Of a DNA stretch of 64,000 nucleotides, positions 35,120-43,093 are shown in pieces. Positions within the stretch are counted from its first letter, which is position 1; each line of letters opens with the position of its first letter. The DNA comes from Haliea sp040221975 (GTDB lineage: Bacteria > Pseudomonadota > Gammaproteobacteria > Pseudomonadales > Halieaceae). The stretch covers positions 340,179 through 404,178 of the forward strand of contig JAVJWR010000036.1 in the NCBI GenBank assembly GCA_040221975.1, read 5' to 3'. The position numbers and the translations under genes are program-made. The notes under the pieces were generated by a model. That model worked only from the letters and a program-made list of their open reading frames with translations, was not told where the DNA came from and ran no database searches.

Positions 35120-35560
35120 TCAGGTTCCGGAAAAATGACTGATCAGGGCTTCGATCCCGCCGGTGAAAATACCGGTTGAGGCCTGTTGAAGGTCCGACTG
35201 GAGATCCGGTGGTGCATTATAGGTCGCTCGCCAGCTCACAACTGTGCGATCTTCCATGGTGATCGGCAGCAACTCCAGAACCGCCCGATAATCCCATACC
35301 GGCAGCGGACCCGGAGAGAGGGTGTAAACTACCTGCCGTGCCTCGTCGGAAAGGGCTACAAGAACTTCTTCGATCTCACCATCCACGTTTCTCATGGTCA
35401 TTGTGCGCCGCGCCCCGATCGTCGTTCCATCACAACCATCCTCAAGGCGACATGTCACGACATCGGGGTGCCATGCTCCCAGCGCTCCAAAATCGCGGAC
35501 CAGCTTCCAGACCGGAGCAACCGGAGCATCGATAAGCCCACTGACGTGAATCTGTACCAT
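35120..35560 (-). CDS. SRPBCC family protein (polyketide cyclase/dehydrase-like)
   Basis: The product is 146 residues from ATG 35560 (MVQIHVSGLIDAPVAPVWKL), with GGAGG 5 nt upstream. An in-frame ATG at 35575 overlaps the preceding stop. The START-like fold is suggested by VWKLVRDFGALGAWHPDVV, TIGARRTMTMRNVDGEIEEV in parts, YTLSPGPLPVWDYRAVLEL in parts and VVSWRATYNAP. These proteins bind hydrophobic ligands and sometimes act as cyclases or hydratases. It starts 12 nt after the flavoprotein gene, so may act on its product. Confidence 0.82.
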   Translation of the reverse strand: MVQIHVSGLIDAPVAPVWKLVRDFGALGAWHPDVVTCRLEDGCDGTTIGARRTMTMRNVDGEIEEVLVALSDEARQVVYTLSPGPLPVWDYRAVLELLPITMEDRTVVSWRATYNAPPDLQSDLQQASTGIFTGGIEALISHFSGT

Positions 35561-35571
35561 CTTGCCCTCCA

Positions 35572-36828
35572 TCATTGCTTGGAAGCCACTGCCTTTGGCG
35601 GCAACGGGGGCGGTGCCTCGAGTTCTTCACCCTCATCATAGAGGCATGAAATGCCCAGAAACGTGGTGCAGATTTCAGCGGTGTACGGCAGCATCAGCGA
35701 ACCGCAGCGACTGTCGCGGTAATACCTCTCCAGAGGCAGACTGCGGAGCATGGACTGCCCCCCGCAGGTACGAATGGCCAGACGGCAGATATCGTTACTG
35801 TATTCCATCACCGTGTACTGGCAGACATAAAGCCGCATGATGTCCTCAGGACCTGGATTGCCCTTGGCATCACTGATTGCCCGATTAAAAACGGCCCAGG
35901 CCTGCTGCAACTTGATATACATTTCAGCCACAGCGGCCTGCTTGGAGGGAAAGGCCCGTCGCTTCACCGGGGGCATTCCCTCGATTTCACCACGCAAATA
36001 GGCCCGGGTGAAGTCATAGGCCGCCTGTGCCGTGCCGAGGTAGGCTGGAGTAAGCGTCATGTACATGTGCGGCCAGACAATCTGGCCGTGATAATATGCG
36101 CCCTTCGGCATAATGGCTTCTTCGTATGGCACGAAGACGTTATCAAGGACGAGGGTACGCGACACCGTGCCACGCATCCCCAATGGATCCCAGGAGCCGG
36201 TAATGCTGAAGCCCGGGCTGTCCTTGGACATGGCGACGTACAGCGTATTGTCGAAGTAAAGTTCCCCATCGTCGGCAACCTCAGTGCAGACGATGCCGTA
36301 ATAGTCAGCGGCACCGGAGAGCGACGCGAAGACCTTCTTGCCGGTAATGTGCCAGCCGTCCTTCCCGCGCACCGCCCTCGTGCTGAAGGGCTTGGCCATC
36401 CAGTTGTCGCCCGTTTCGGAGAACGGCTGGGAGTATATCTTGCCCTCGTCCACGACCCGGGCGAAATGCCGGAGCTTGAGCGTTTCGTGTTCAGCTCGCT
36501 GCTGATCGCTGATCGGAAAATCATGGATCATCTGTGCGTTCCACATCATCGCACAGCTGTGCATATTGAAGGTCAGTGCTGTGGCCGCGCAGTGACGGGC
36601 GATCTCTGCGGCCACCAGCATATAGGTCTGATAGTCGGCGCCAAGGCCACCGTGCTCCTTGGGCACGCAAAGCTTCAGGAGTCCCGCGTCGCGCAGGTCA
36701 TTATAGTTCTCCATCGGGAATTCGGCGTCTCGATCATATTGGGCCGCACGCTTTGCAAACTTTTCGCGTCCGAGTTCCGCGGCGAGGCCGATAAGGCGTT
36801 CTTGTTCAGATGTAAGATTAAAGTCCAT
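35572..36828 (-). CDS. acyl-CoA dehydrogenase-fold flavoprotein, possible flavin-dependent monooxygenase
   Basis: The product is 418 residues from ATG 36828 (MDFNLTSEQERLIGLAAELG). The three acyl-CoA dehydrogenase parts are seen: helical N-domain (KLCVPKEHGGLGADYQ), beta domain (SQPFSETGDNWMAKP, ITGKKVFASLSGAADYYG, SWDPLGMRGTVSRTLVLDNV in parts) and C-terminal helices (AIRTCGGQSMLRSLPLERYY, DSRCGSLMLPYTAEICTTFLG in parts). Where dehydrogenases such as MCAD have the catalytic Glu in YEGT, this protein reads LPYT, so Pro appears to replace Glu. Together with a flavin reductase in the operon, this suggests an FMNH2-dependent oxygenase of the DszC/HsaA kind. This alignment is by eye. A dehydrogenase with the base elsewhere remains possible. 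Confidence 0.85.
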   Translation of the reverse strand: MDFNLTSEQERLIGLAAELGREKFAKRAAQYDRDAEFPMENYNDLRDAGLLKLCVPKEHGGLGADYQTYMLVAAEIARHCAATALTFNMHSCAMMWNAQMIHDFPISDQQRAEHETLKLRHFARVVDEGKIYSQPFSETGDNWMAKPFSTRAVRGKDGWHITGKKVFASLSGAADYYGIVCTEVADDGELYFDNTLYVAMSKDSPGFSITGSWDPLGMRGTVSRTLVLDNVFVPYEEAIMPKGAYYHGQIVWPHMYMTLTPAYLGTAQAAYDFTRAYLRGEIEGMPPVKRRAFPSKQAAVAEMYIKLQQAWAVFNRAISDAKGNPGPEDIMRLYVCQYTVMEYSNDICRLAIRTCGGQSMLRSLPLERYYRDSRCGSLMLPYTAEICTTFLGISCLYDEGEELEAPPPLPPKAVASKQ

Positions 36829-36891
36829 GATTATTACCTTTCGCCAGCGGCACTGGCGCCTATGGGCCAAATGAAAAATGACTTGCGGGGC

Positions 36892-37284
36892 TTACCCTGC
36901 CTCGGAACCCTGATCCCAGGGCAGGTGAATCCGTTCCCCGTTCGGGTCTTCCACGATCACCGGTGCCATCGTGAGAAACCCGAAGCCGGTGATGGGTTCG
37001 CTGCCGGTGTTGACAATCTGGTGGACGACATTGGGTGGGATGATCATGACCGACCGGGGGCCAAAGGGATAATCCCTGTCCTCGCATTTGCACACGCCGC
37101 TTCCCGTCAGGACGATAACCACTTCTTCGCAGTCATGCCTGTGGACCGGCGTGGCACCGCCGGGTTCGGCGATCTGTGTCCATACCTCCCCCTGCGTCAT
37201 TCCATTGCGCGGGCCGGCCAGGGTCCTGTGGCGCAGACCAGGTAACTCCAGCTCGGGAACGTCGTCAATTTTGATAATTTGCAT
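36892..37284 (-). CDS. cupin domain protein
   Basis: A 130-residue single-domain cupin. Motif 1 is ATPVHRHDCEEVVIVLTGSG with the HxH...E metal ligands, and motif 2 is PPNVVHQIVNTG with the third histidine, so a metal site is likely. It could be a small dioxygenase, isomerase or sensor. The N-terminus IIKIDDVPELELPGLRHRTL gives no further hint. It lies 63 nt ahead of the flavoprotein gene and 25 nt after the SDR gene. Confidence 0.85.
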   Translation of the reverse strand: MQIIKIDDVPELELPGLRHRTLAGPRNGMTQGEVWTQIAEPGGATPVHRHDCEEVVIVLTGSGVCKCEDRDYPFGPRSVMIIPPNVVHQIVNTGSEPITGFGFLTMAPVIVEDPNGERIHLPWDQGSEAG

Positions 37285-37309
37285 GGTAAAGTCCTTTCGA
37301 GGTTCGAAA

Positions 37310-38059
37310 TTAGCGTGTCAAGTATCCGCCGTCGACGTTGAGGCATGTCCCGGTCACGAAGCTTGCGCCGGCACCACTGAGCCACAGCACGGCCTCGGCG
37401 ATTTCCCGGGGTTTGCCCAGCCGGCCGATGGGATGAAGTGCTTCTAGCTTCCGGGTCTCCACATCATCAAGGATCTCCGCAATGAGCGGCGTCTTGATGA
37501 GCCCCGGCAGGACAGCGTTGACACGGATATTCTGAGCCGAATAGTCAAGCGCCGCGCTCTTCGTCAGTCCGGCGACACCGTGTTTGGCGGCCGTGTAGGC
37601 TGGTGTCCCTTCAAGCGTGATACGCGCGGCTACCGAGGCGATGTTGACGATCGCTCCCCCACCATTAGCAATCAGCGCCGGGATCTGTGCCCGCATGCCG
37701 AAAAAAACGCCCGTGAGATTGATATCAATGGCATCGTGCCAAAGGTCAACCGGATAATCCGCAAGGGGGAAGCGCGCCCCAGGAATACCCGCGTTGTTGC
37801 AGGCGATATCCAGCTGGCCATAATGCTCAAGGGCATTGTCTACAAGCTTTTGATGATCGTCGAGCTGGCGCACATTGCAGGGGGCATAGTGCGCCGTACC
37901 GCCTTCGCTTCTGATCCTCTCGACAAGCGCCAGGCCAGCGGCATCATTGATGTCCGAAACCACCACTCGGGCGCCAGCCCGAGCGTAGGCAAGGGCAACT
38001 TCGTAGCCGATCCCCGAAGCGGCACCGGTGACAATGGCAACCTTGTCTTGCAGTAGCAT
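37310..38059 (-). CDS. SDR family NAD(P)-dependent oxidoreductase
   Basis: A 249-residue classical short-chain dehydrogenase with cofactor motif VTGAASGIGYEVALAYA, VVSDINDAAG (Asp after beta2, favouring NAD(H)), CNNAGIPGARFP, catalytic Ser in IVNIASVAARI, YTAAKHGVAGL (YxxxK) and the C-terminal FVTGTCLNVDGGYLTR. It presumably oxidises or reduces an alcohol/ketone intermediate. AGGAGG lies 6 nt before its ATG. It starts 9 nt after the receptor gene stop. Confidence 0.92.
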   Translation of the reverse strand: MLLQDKVAIVTGAASGIGYEVALAYARAGARVVVSDINDAAGLALVERIRSEGGTAHYAPCNVRQLDDHQKLVDNALEHYGQLDIACNNAGIPGARFPLADYPVDLWHDAIDINLTGVFFGMRAQIPALIANGGGAIVNIASVAARITLEGTPAYTAAKHGVAGLTKSAALDYSAQNIRVNAVLPGLIKTPLIAEILDDVETRKLEALHPIGRLGKPREIAEAVLWLSGAGASFVTGTCLNVDGGYLTR

Positions 38060-38068
38060 TATAGCCTC

Positions 38069-40414
38069 CTAATACTTCAATCGTGCGGTAACGAACCATT
38101 CCCTTGGCCGCGAGAAGATGCCGTAGGTCGTACCGACTCCGTCAATGTCGGAGTACCCGGAAACCAGATAGCGCTCGTTGCCAAGATTGGTAACACCTGC
38201 GGTCAGGGACCATCGATCGTCGCTGTCAGTAAATGTGGTGCTTAGATTCCACAGACCGTAGCCGCTCTGATGCAGAAGCGACGTGTTTACGGCATCCTTG
38301 AAGTGATCCCCCCGATACGCCCAGTCCGCCCTGACACTGAGGTCACCGATAGCGCCAGTATAGAGATATATGTTGACACCGAGATTTGCCGTCCACTCGG
38401 GCGCATTGGGCAACTTGCTAGCCACCGTGACCGGAGCTGCAGCGGGTGAAATATCGCGATACCCCGCGTCCGTGAGTCCAACGCCGCCGTCCAGATGCAG
38501 CCAGTCAAACGGTCGTGCCTCAAAGTTGGCCTCGAAACCCTTGATCCGCGCCTTGCCCGCATTCTGGACCGTGGGCGCGATGAACTCGGTCACCAGGACC
38601 TGCAGATCCGTATAGTCCATGTGGAATGCAGCAGCGTTCAGGCGCAGGCGGCGATCAAACAACTCTGTCTTCAGGCCAATCTCATAGCTTTCCGCGAATT
38701 CAGGCGCAAAGTCGGGCACCTGGGTCAGAGGAGGAAACACCCTTTGCGTGAAGCCACCCGACTTGAAACCCTTGGAATACGATGCGTAGGCCATGGTTTC
38801 GTCACTCAAACGATAATCGAGGGTGAGTGCTGGCGTGAACTCCTTAGCGCTCACGCTCCCTTCACGTTGAGGCAGCAGCAGCGAACCCGCCTGCAGAGGC
38901 CCCCCATCGCCATTGACATCCGTAAACCCGATCATCGCCATGAAACCCGCAACCGCAGGATCAATGAACAGAACCTCCTGCTCGGGGAGGAAGCGTTTTT
39001 TCTCATACGTATAGCGACCGCCCAGCGTCAGGCTCAGGGCGTCTGTCAGATCGTATGTCAGCTGGGCAAAGCCCGCGTAGCTGTCATTATCGACCTTGCC
39101 CCCGCTCATGAAAGAGATCGCCTGGGGATTGAAGTTGGAGAGAAAATTGCGATCTGCGCCCTTTTCCTTGAAATAATAAAGACCAGCAAGCCATTGCAAG
39201 CGGTTATTGGCGGTGGCTCCCTGAAGCTGGAATTCCTGACTGAATTGCCACTGACTGTATTCATTGGCGGAACTTGTCGCGTCGAGGGGAGAACCATCGT
39301 GCTCGAGAGTGAAGCTGCTATCCAGATCGCGGTAGGCGGTAATGGACTTGACGCCGGCCCAGCTCAAATCCCAGTCCGCAGTCAGCGAAACACCCCAGAG
39401 ATCGAGGTTCGAATCATCTGGCTGCGTATTGTGGTTAGTGTATGGTCCGTCTGTCAGCCACTGGGCGTTCTGGCAGGAGGGGTTGTCAAGCGCGGTGGGG
39501 GTCATGCTGCCATTCGGCTGGAACTGAGCGCAGCCAAGGCCGCCCGCAACGAAGTTGTTGTAGATCATCGGAAAAAAACCGAATTCGTTGATCTCAAGTA
39601 TCTTGATGGGGGGCGAATGCTCACGGGATCGGGTGCCATCAATGGCCAGCGTGAGGCTCAGGTTTTCGGTCGCCTCAAGACTTCCAACGATGCGGCCTGA
39701 CCAGCTGTTCCGGTCACCGAGTTCCTGACCATCGGTGAGACGAGAGCCATAGCCGTCCCGGCTTTGTCGGCTAATGGATGCCCGCACCGCGGCCCGGTCC
39801 GTAACCGGCAGGTTGAAATTGAACTTGCCATCCAGGCGCCCGAAACGACCCGTTGTCAGCTCAGCGGACAGACCAGGTTCATCTCCCGGCGCGCGGGATG
39901 TGAGCACCACCGCACCACCAATCGTGTTCTTTCCAAATAGTGTTCCCTGGGGGCCGCGGAGAACCTGGATCTGCTCCAGATCAGCGGTATCAAGAAGCGC
40001 TCCCACGGACCTACTGACATAGACACCATCGAGGTAAATTCCCACGCCGGGGTCAATGGTCAGGTTAAAGTCCGTTTGCCCGACACCGCGTATGAATACT
40101 GTTGCGGAATTGCTACTGCCGGAAATCGCCGAAGCGCTGTCGAAACTCATATTCGGCGTGAAATGACCCACATCGGCAATGGTACTCATCTGCCGCGCAG
40201 CGATTGCGTCGGCGGAAAAGGCAGATATGGAGATCGGAGTATCCTGAAGACTCTCCTCCCGTTTGCGCGCCGTTACTGTGATTTCCTCCAGAAACGGACT
40301 GGCTGTCTGCGACAACGCCGGCAGCGGCATCATACCCACAGCTGTCACCCCGACCAGCGTCGGAAGTGCAGAGCGTTTAAGCAGCCTTCCCCCAAGTTCG
40401 CAAGCTTTTAGCAT
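38069..40414 (-). CDS. TonB-dependent outer membrane receptor
   Basis: About 781 residues from ATG 40414; a GTG at 40420 is an alternative and has GGAGG 4 nt upstream. A signal peptide (LPTLVGVTAVGMMPLPALSQ) is followed by a TonB-box-like EEITVTARKREESLQDTP, the plug domain (VFIRGVGQTDFNLTIDPGVG, DTADLEQIQVLRGPQGTLFG, NTIGGAVVLTSR) and a long beta-barrel ending in an aromatic residue (FVTARLKY). This form is common for receptors that import large or scarce organic substrates in marine and sphingomonad bacteria. As the first gene after a regulated promoter, it probably imports the pathway's substrate. Confidence 0.95.
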   Translation of the reverse strand: MLKACELGGRLLKRSALPTLVGVTAVGMMPLPALSQTASPFLEEITVTARKREESLQDTPISISAFSADAIAARQMSTIADVGHFTPNMSFDSASAISGSSNSATVFIRGVGQTDFNLTIDPGVGIYLDGVYVSRSVGALLDTADLEQIQVLRGPQGTLFGKNTIGGAVVLTSRAPGDEPGLSAELTTGRFGRLDGKFNFNLPVTDRAAVRASISRQSRDGYGSRLTDGQELGDRNSWSGRIVGSLEATENLSLTLAIDGTRSREHSPPIKILEINEFGFFPMIYNNFVAGGLGCAQFQPNGSMTPTALDNPSCQNAQWLTDGPYTNHNTQPDDSNLDLWGVSLTADWDLSWAGVKSITAYRDLDSSFTLEHDGSPLDATSSANEYSQWQFSQEFQLQGATANNRLQWLAGLYYFKEKGADRNFLSNFNPQAISFMSGGKVDNDSYAGFAQLTYDLTDALSLTLGGRYTYEKKRFLPEQEVLFIDPAVAGFMAMIGFTDVNGDGGPLQAGSLLLPQREGSVSAKEFTPALTLDYRLSDETMAYASYSKGFKSGGFTQRVFPPLTQVPDFAPEFAESYEIGLKTELFDRRLRLNAAAFHMDYTDLQVLVTEFIAPTVQNAGKARIKGFEANFEARPFDWLHLDGGVGLTDAGYRDISPAAAPVTVASKLPNAPEWTANLGVNIYLYTGAIGDLSVRADWAYRGDHFKDAVNTSLLHQSGYGLWNLSTTFTDSDDRWSLTAGVTNLGNERYLVSGYSDIDGVGTTYGIFSRPREWFVTARLKY

Positions 40415-40466
40415 TTCCACTTTGCCTCCACTGTCCCGATTTTGTGTCTTATTGTCTCTGCCCTTA

Positions 40467-40496
40467 TTTATACTAAACGGTTTAGTAAAATGTCAA
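40467..40496 (-). promoter_or_regulatory. promoter of the accessory operon with TetR-type operator in its spacer
   Basis: On the minus strand a perfect -35 TTGACA (40491-40496) and -10 TATAAA (40467-40472) are 18 nt apart. The palindrome TACTAAAC-G-GTTTAGTA (40471-40487) fills the spacer and touches the -10 box. A repressor bound here would block RNA polymerase. Its form fits TetR-family operators, and a TetR gene lies downstream in the same operon. It is about 53 nt upstream of the receptor start. Confidence 0.8.
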
Positions 40497-40748
40497 CTCC
40501 CTTTTGAAAAATTAGTACGACGCGAGGCACATTGCGAAAAATTTCCTTCCAGAATCCAGCTGCTCTGGCGAAAGTGGTCGCGGGGAAAGCTGAAATCTAC
40601 TGAGAATGAGCCCAGGTGCGGACCCGTTGGAGTCCTTTCCGGGCTTCAGTCCACAGGAGCCTATGTCAATCCGTTGTTCAGCGGGAAGGCGGGGATGCCC
40701 CGCTCCTTCTCGCCAAGGTGTGCAGGGAATCTGCCGATGACGTAGAGT

Positions 40749-40777
40749 TTGCACGACACTCAGTGAGTGTTTACCAT
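40749..40777 (+). promoter_or_regulatory. candidate coaD promoter with internal palindrome
   Basis: TTGCAC (40749-40754) and TACCAT (40772-40777) are spaced by 17 nt. Within the spacer, ACACTCA-G-TGAGTGT (40756-40770) is a perfect 7-1-7 inverted repeat. The coaD ATG is 33 nt beyond the -10. The palindrome suggests a regulator site. The -10 is only a fair match. Confidence 0.45.
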
Positions 40778-40809
40778 CCGCAGCTCGTTCCATGACGCCG
40801 GGTGGCACA

Positions 40810-41292
40810 ATGCGCACACATACTGTTATCTACCCGGGCAGCTTCGACCCGATCACCAACGGCCACGTCGACCTGACCGAACGGGCGGCGCGCCTGTTCG
40901 GCAAGGTCGTGGTCGCCGTTGCCCACAGTGAGAAGAAGACCCCGCTGTTCTCGCTGCAACAGCGGGTGGAGCTGTGCCAGGAGGCCCTGCAGCATCTGGA
41001 TAATGTCGAGGTGGTTGGCTTCAGCAATCTGCTGATCGATTTTGCCAAGAGCCAGAATTCACGCTGCGTTCTGCGCGGGCTGCGCGCGGTGGCTGATTTC
41101 GAGTACGAATTCCAGCTTGCCAACATGAACCGGGCGATGGACCCGGAGTTCGAAAGTGTGTTCCTGACCCCCTCGGAACACCTGTCCTATATTTCTTCCT
41201 CCCTGGTCAGGGAGATCGCGGCGCTCAACGGCGACATCACACCCTTCGTGCCCGACCCGGTGGCGCGGGCACTGCAGGCCAGGTTCAGCTAG
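40810..41292 (+). CDS. coaD: pantetheine-phosphate adenylyltransferase
   Basis: Transfers AMP to 4'-phosphopantetheine, the penultimate step of CoA synthesis. The 160-residue product from ATG 40810 (MRTHTVIYPGSFDPITNGHVD in parts) has the T/HxGH-type motif (NGHVDL), VLRGLRAVADFEYEFQLANMN in parts, and SEHLSYISSSLVREIAALNG in parts, with SSSLVRE at the ATP site. A start 18 nt earlier exists but lacks family support. The stop codon overlaps the converging downstream gene within CTAG. Confidence 0.97.
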   Translation: MRTHTVIYPGSFDPITNGHVDLTERAARLFGKVVVAVAHSEKKTPLFSLQQRVELCQEALQHLDNVEVVGFSNLLIDFAKSQNSRCVLRGLRAVADFEYEFQLANMNRAMDPEFESVFLTPSEHLSYISSSLVREIAALNGDITPFVPDPVARALQARFS

Positions 41293-41654
41293 TCCGCGGA
41301 CTGCGCGTCTGCGGACTGCGCGCGGTTGCGCTCAATATCCTTGTTGGTATAACCGGTCTCCCGGCAACCCAGGCAGCGCAGGAAAGTGGTCTCCGCGGGA
41401 CCAACCATCAGGGTCTCGGCGGCCTCACCGGCATGGCCCGCCATCAGGGTGAAGGGCAGGCTGACGATCCAGGCGGCGGTGCCACCGACGGTCATCACCA
41501 GACCGATGGGGCGCGCGACCAGCAGATCGCCGACCATGGCACCGGCCGAGGGACTTTCATCGACCGCAGTCTGGGCCCACAGCGGCGGTGCGGTGAGCAG
41601 GGAAGCCACCAGGGCGATGGCTGCGAGACGACGGTTTGCACAGATTGTTTTCAT
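41289..41654 (-). CDS. hypothetical exported small protein with a Cys pair
   Basis: The product is 121 residues from ATG 41654. A signal peptide (AAIALVASLLTAPPLWAQ) is followed by a hydrophobic segment (VARPIGLVMTVGGTAAWIVSLPFTL in parts), then ETLMVGPAETTFLRCLGCRETGY with a CxxC. The tail repeats AQSADAQSAD. It is probably in the inner membrane or periplasm. The function is unknown. It converges on coaD with a 4 nt overlap (CTAG), and is followed by nothing on its own strand until the accessory operon. Confidence 0.75.
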   Translation of the reverse strand: MKTICANRRLAAIALVASLLTAPPLWAQTAVDESPSAGAMVGDLLVARPIGLVMTVGGTAAWIVSLPFTLMAGHAGEAAETLMVGPAETTFLRCLGCRETGYTNKDIERNRAQSADAQSAD

Positions 41655-41710
41655 TTTCCACTCCCGGAAAGAATCCCACCCCAAACAGCATTGCCTGCAG
41701 TTTAGCCTGT

Positions 41711-42523
41711 TCAGCGCTGGCAGGTCACGCAATAGACCGTGGCCCGCTGCCCCAGCCGACACTCGCGCAGGGGCCTCTGGCAGTGCTTGCAGGGTAGCCC
41801 GCCACGGCCATAGGCATACAGTTGCTGGGCAAAGTAGCCCGGCTTGCCGTCGCCGCCAACAAAATCCCTCAGCGTCGTTCCACCCTCGCTTATGGCGGAA
41901 GTTAGCACTTGCTTCACATGCTCGGCAAGCCTCTCGTAGCGGGCCAGGCCAATGCGGCCTGCAGGACGATCGGGGCGGATCCCGGCCAGGAACAACGCTT
42001 CGTTGGCGTAAATATTACCAACGCCTACCACGATGCGGCCGTCCATGAGGAACGACTTGACCGGCGCCCGACGGCCACGGGAGCGTCGATGGAGAAGCTC
42101 ACCAGTGAAATCGGTTGACAGTGGCTCGGGGCCCAAACCCTGCAACAGGGAATGCGAGGCACCGGGTTCCAGCCAGAGCATGCAGCCGAACCGGCGCGGG
42201 TCGTTGAAACGCAGGCGATCACCGCTGGAGAGCAGGATTTCGACATGGTCGTGGCGCAGCAGTGGGCTGTGATCGCGGATCACCCGCAGGGAACCCGACA
42301 TGCCCAGATGCACCAGCAGGCTGCCGGCGGCTGTGCGGAACAGCAGGTACTTCGCACGCCGCTCCACCGCCTCAATCAGCTGCCCCTGCAGGCGCGGGGC
42401 AAGATCGGGCGGCACCGGCCAGCGCAGGCGCGGCTCCCGGACTTGCACCGCGACCACGCGCTGGCCGCGACTCCAGGGCTCGACGCCGCGGCGGGTGGTC
42501 TCGACCTCGGGCAGCTCAGGCAT
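41711..42523 (-). CDS. mutM: formamidopyrimidine-DNA glycosylase
   Basis: Base-excision repair enzyme that removes 8-oxoguanine and FaPy lesions. The 270-residue product starts PELPEVETTRRGVEPW, with catalytic Pro1-Glu2 after Met removal. It has HLGMSGSLRV, DPRRFGCMLW, GVGNIYANEALFLAGIRP and a C-terminal zinc finger (CKHCQRPLRECRLGQRATVYC in parts, four Cys). It lies downstream of the rpmG terminator on the same strand. Confidence 0.97.
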   Translation of the reverse strand: MPELPEVETTRRGVEPWSRGQRVVAVQVREPRLRWPVPPDLAPRLQGQLIEAVERRAKYLLFRTAAGSLLVHLGMSGSLRVIRDHSPLLRHDHVEILLSSGDRLRFNDPRRFGCMLWLEPGASHSLLQGLGPEPLSTDFTGELLHRRSRGRRAPVKSFLMDGRIVVGVGNIYANEALFLAGIRPDRPAGRIGLARYERLAEHVKQVLTSAISEGGTTLRDFVGGDGKPGYFAQQLYAYGRGGLPCKHCQRPLRECRLGQRATVYCVTCQR

Positions 42524-42536
42524 CAGTTCCAGCCAT

Positions 42537-42562
42537 AAAAAACCCCGACCTGGGCCGGGGTT
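42537..42562 (-). terminator. rho-independent terminator after rpmG
   Basis: On the minus strand, AACCCCG - GCCCAGGT - CGGGGTT is followed by a T run: a compact GC-rich stem with U tract 27 nt after the rpmG stop and just before mutM. Confidence 0.9.
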
Positions 42563-42588
42563 CCGCGAGTACCGACGGCAGCGATCAA

Positions 42589-42744
42589 TTACTTGATCTT
42601 GCCTTCCTTGTACATCACATGCTTGCGCACGACCGGATCGAATTTCTTCATTTCCAGCTTGTCCGGGGTGGTACGCTTGTTCTTGTCAGTGGTATAGAAG
42701 TGGCCAGTACCGGCTGACGAAATCATTCTGATCTTGTCTCTCAT
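42589..42744 (-). CDS. rpmG: 50S ribosomal protein L33
   Basis: A 51-residue ribosomal protein: MRDKIRMISSAGTGHFYTT, then DKNKRTTPDKLEMKKFDPVV and RKHVMYKEGKIK. It has no CxxC pairs, so it is the zinc-independent form. It follows rpmB by 26 nt on the same strand, the normal rpmB-rpmG pair, and is followed by a strong terminator. Confidence 0.96.
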   Translation of the reverse strand: MRDKIRMISSAGTGHFYTTDKNKRTTPDKLEMKKFDPVVRKHVMYKEGKIK

Positions 42745-42770
42745 GCTGTTTCTCCTTCAGCTCTGGCTGC

Positions 42771-43007
42771 TCAGACCTTGGCGCCATTGGCGCGAATGTC
42801 ACTGAGGACCTGGTCGATACCCTTCTTGTCAATAATGCGCATGCCCTTGCTGGAAACCCGCAGGGACACGAAGCGCTTCTCTGACTCAACCCAGAACCGG
42901 TGCTGGTGCAGATTGGGCAAAAAACGACGACGGGTGCGGTTTTTTGCGTGTGATACGTTGTTACCGGTGACCGGACGCTTGCCGGTGACCTGACATACTC
43001 TTGCCAT
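42771..43007 (-). CDS. rpmB: 50S ribosomal protein L28
   Basis: The product is 78 residues from ATG 43007 (MARVCQVTGKRPVTGNNVSH); an in-frame Met upstream at 43028 lacks family support. RRRFLPNLHQHRFWVESEKR and VSSKGMRIIDKKGIDQVL match the L28 core. Only the first Cys is present, so it is the zinc-independent form. GGGAGAGGCGAAC before the start provides the ribosome site. Promoter at 43094-43122. Confidence 0.97.
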   Translation of the reverse strand: MARVCQVTGKRPVTGNNVSHAKNRTRRRFLPNLHQHRFWVESEKRFVSLRVSSKGMRIIDKKGIDQVLSDIRANGAKV

Positions 43008-43093
43008 GTTCGCCTCTCCCATTACCACGGGAATTGAAAGATTGGTGTGGCCAAACGGGTCTGAAATGGTACCCCGGCCGCGCGGAGCGCGAC

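Larger units (their letters stand above)
40421..40809. other. 389 bp junction between accessory operon and coaD
   Basis: No gene is seen. It holds two back-to-back regulatory regions: the accessory operon promoter/operator (40467-40496, minus strand) and a candidate coaD promoter (40749-40777, plus strand). Between them lies a GC hairpin GCGGGG-ATG-CCCCGC at 40689-40703. No integrase, transposase or obvious direct repeat matching the other boundary near 29339-29351 was found by eye. Confidence 0.55.

Noticed and set aside
29352..40800. Accessory block as a prophage, integrative element or transposon
   Set aside because: No integrase, transposase, tRNA target or flanking direct repeat seen. 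Horizontal gain is inferred only from position, content and base composition.
41289..41762. Longer N-terminus for the small exported protein
   Set aside because: Starting at 41762 would overlap the mutM end and bury the signal peptide; ATG 41654 gives a normal signal sequence.
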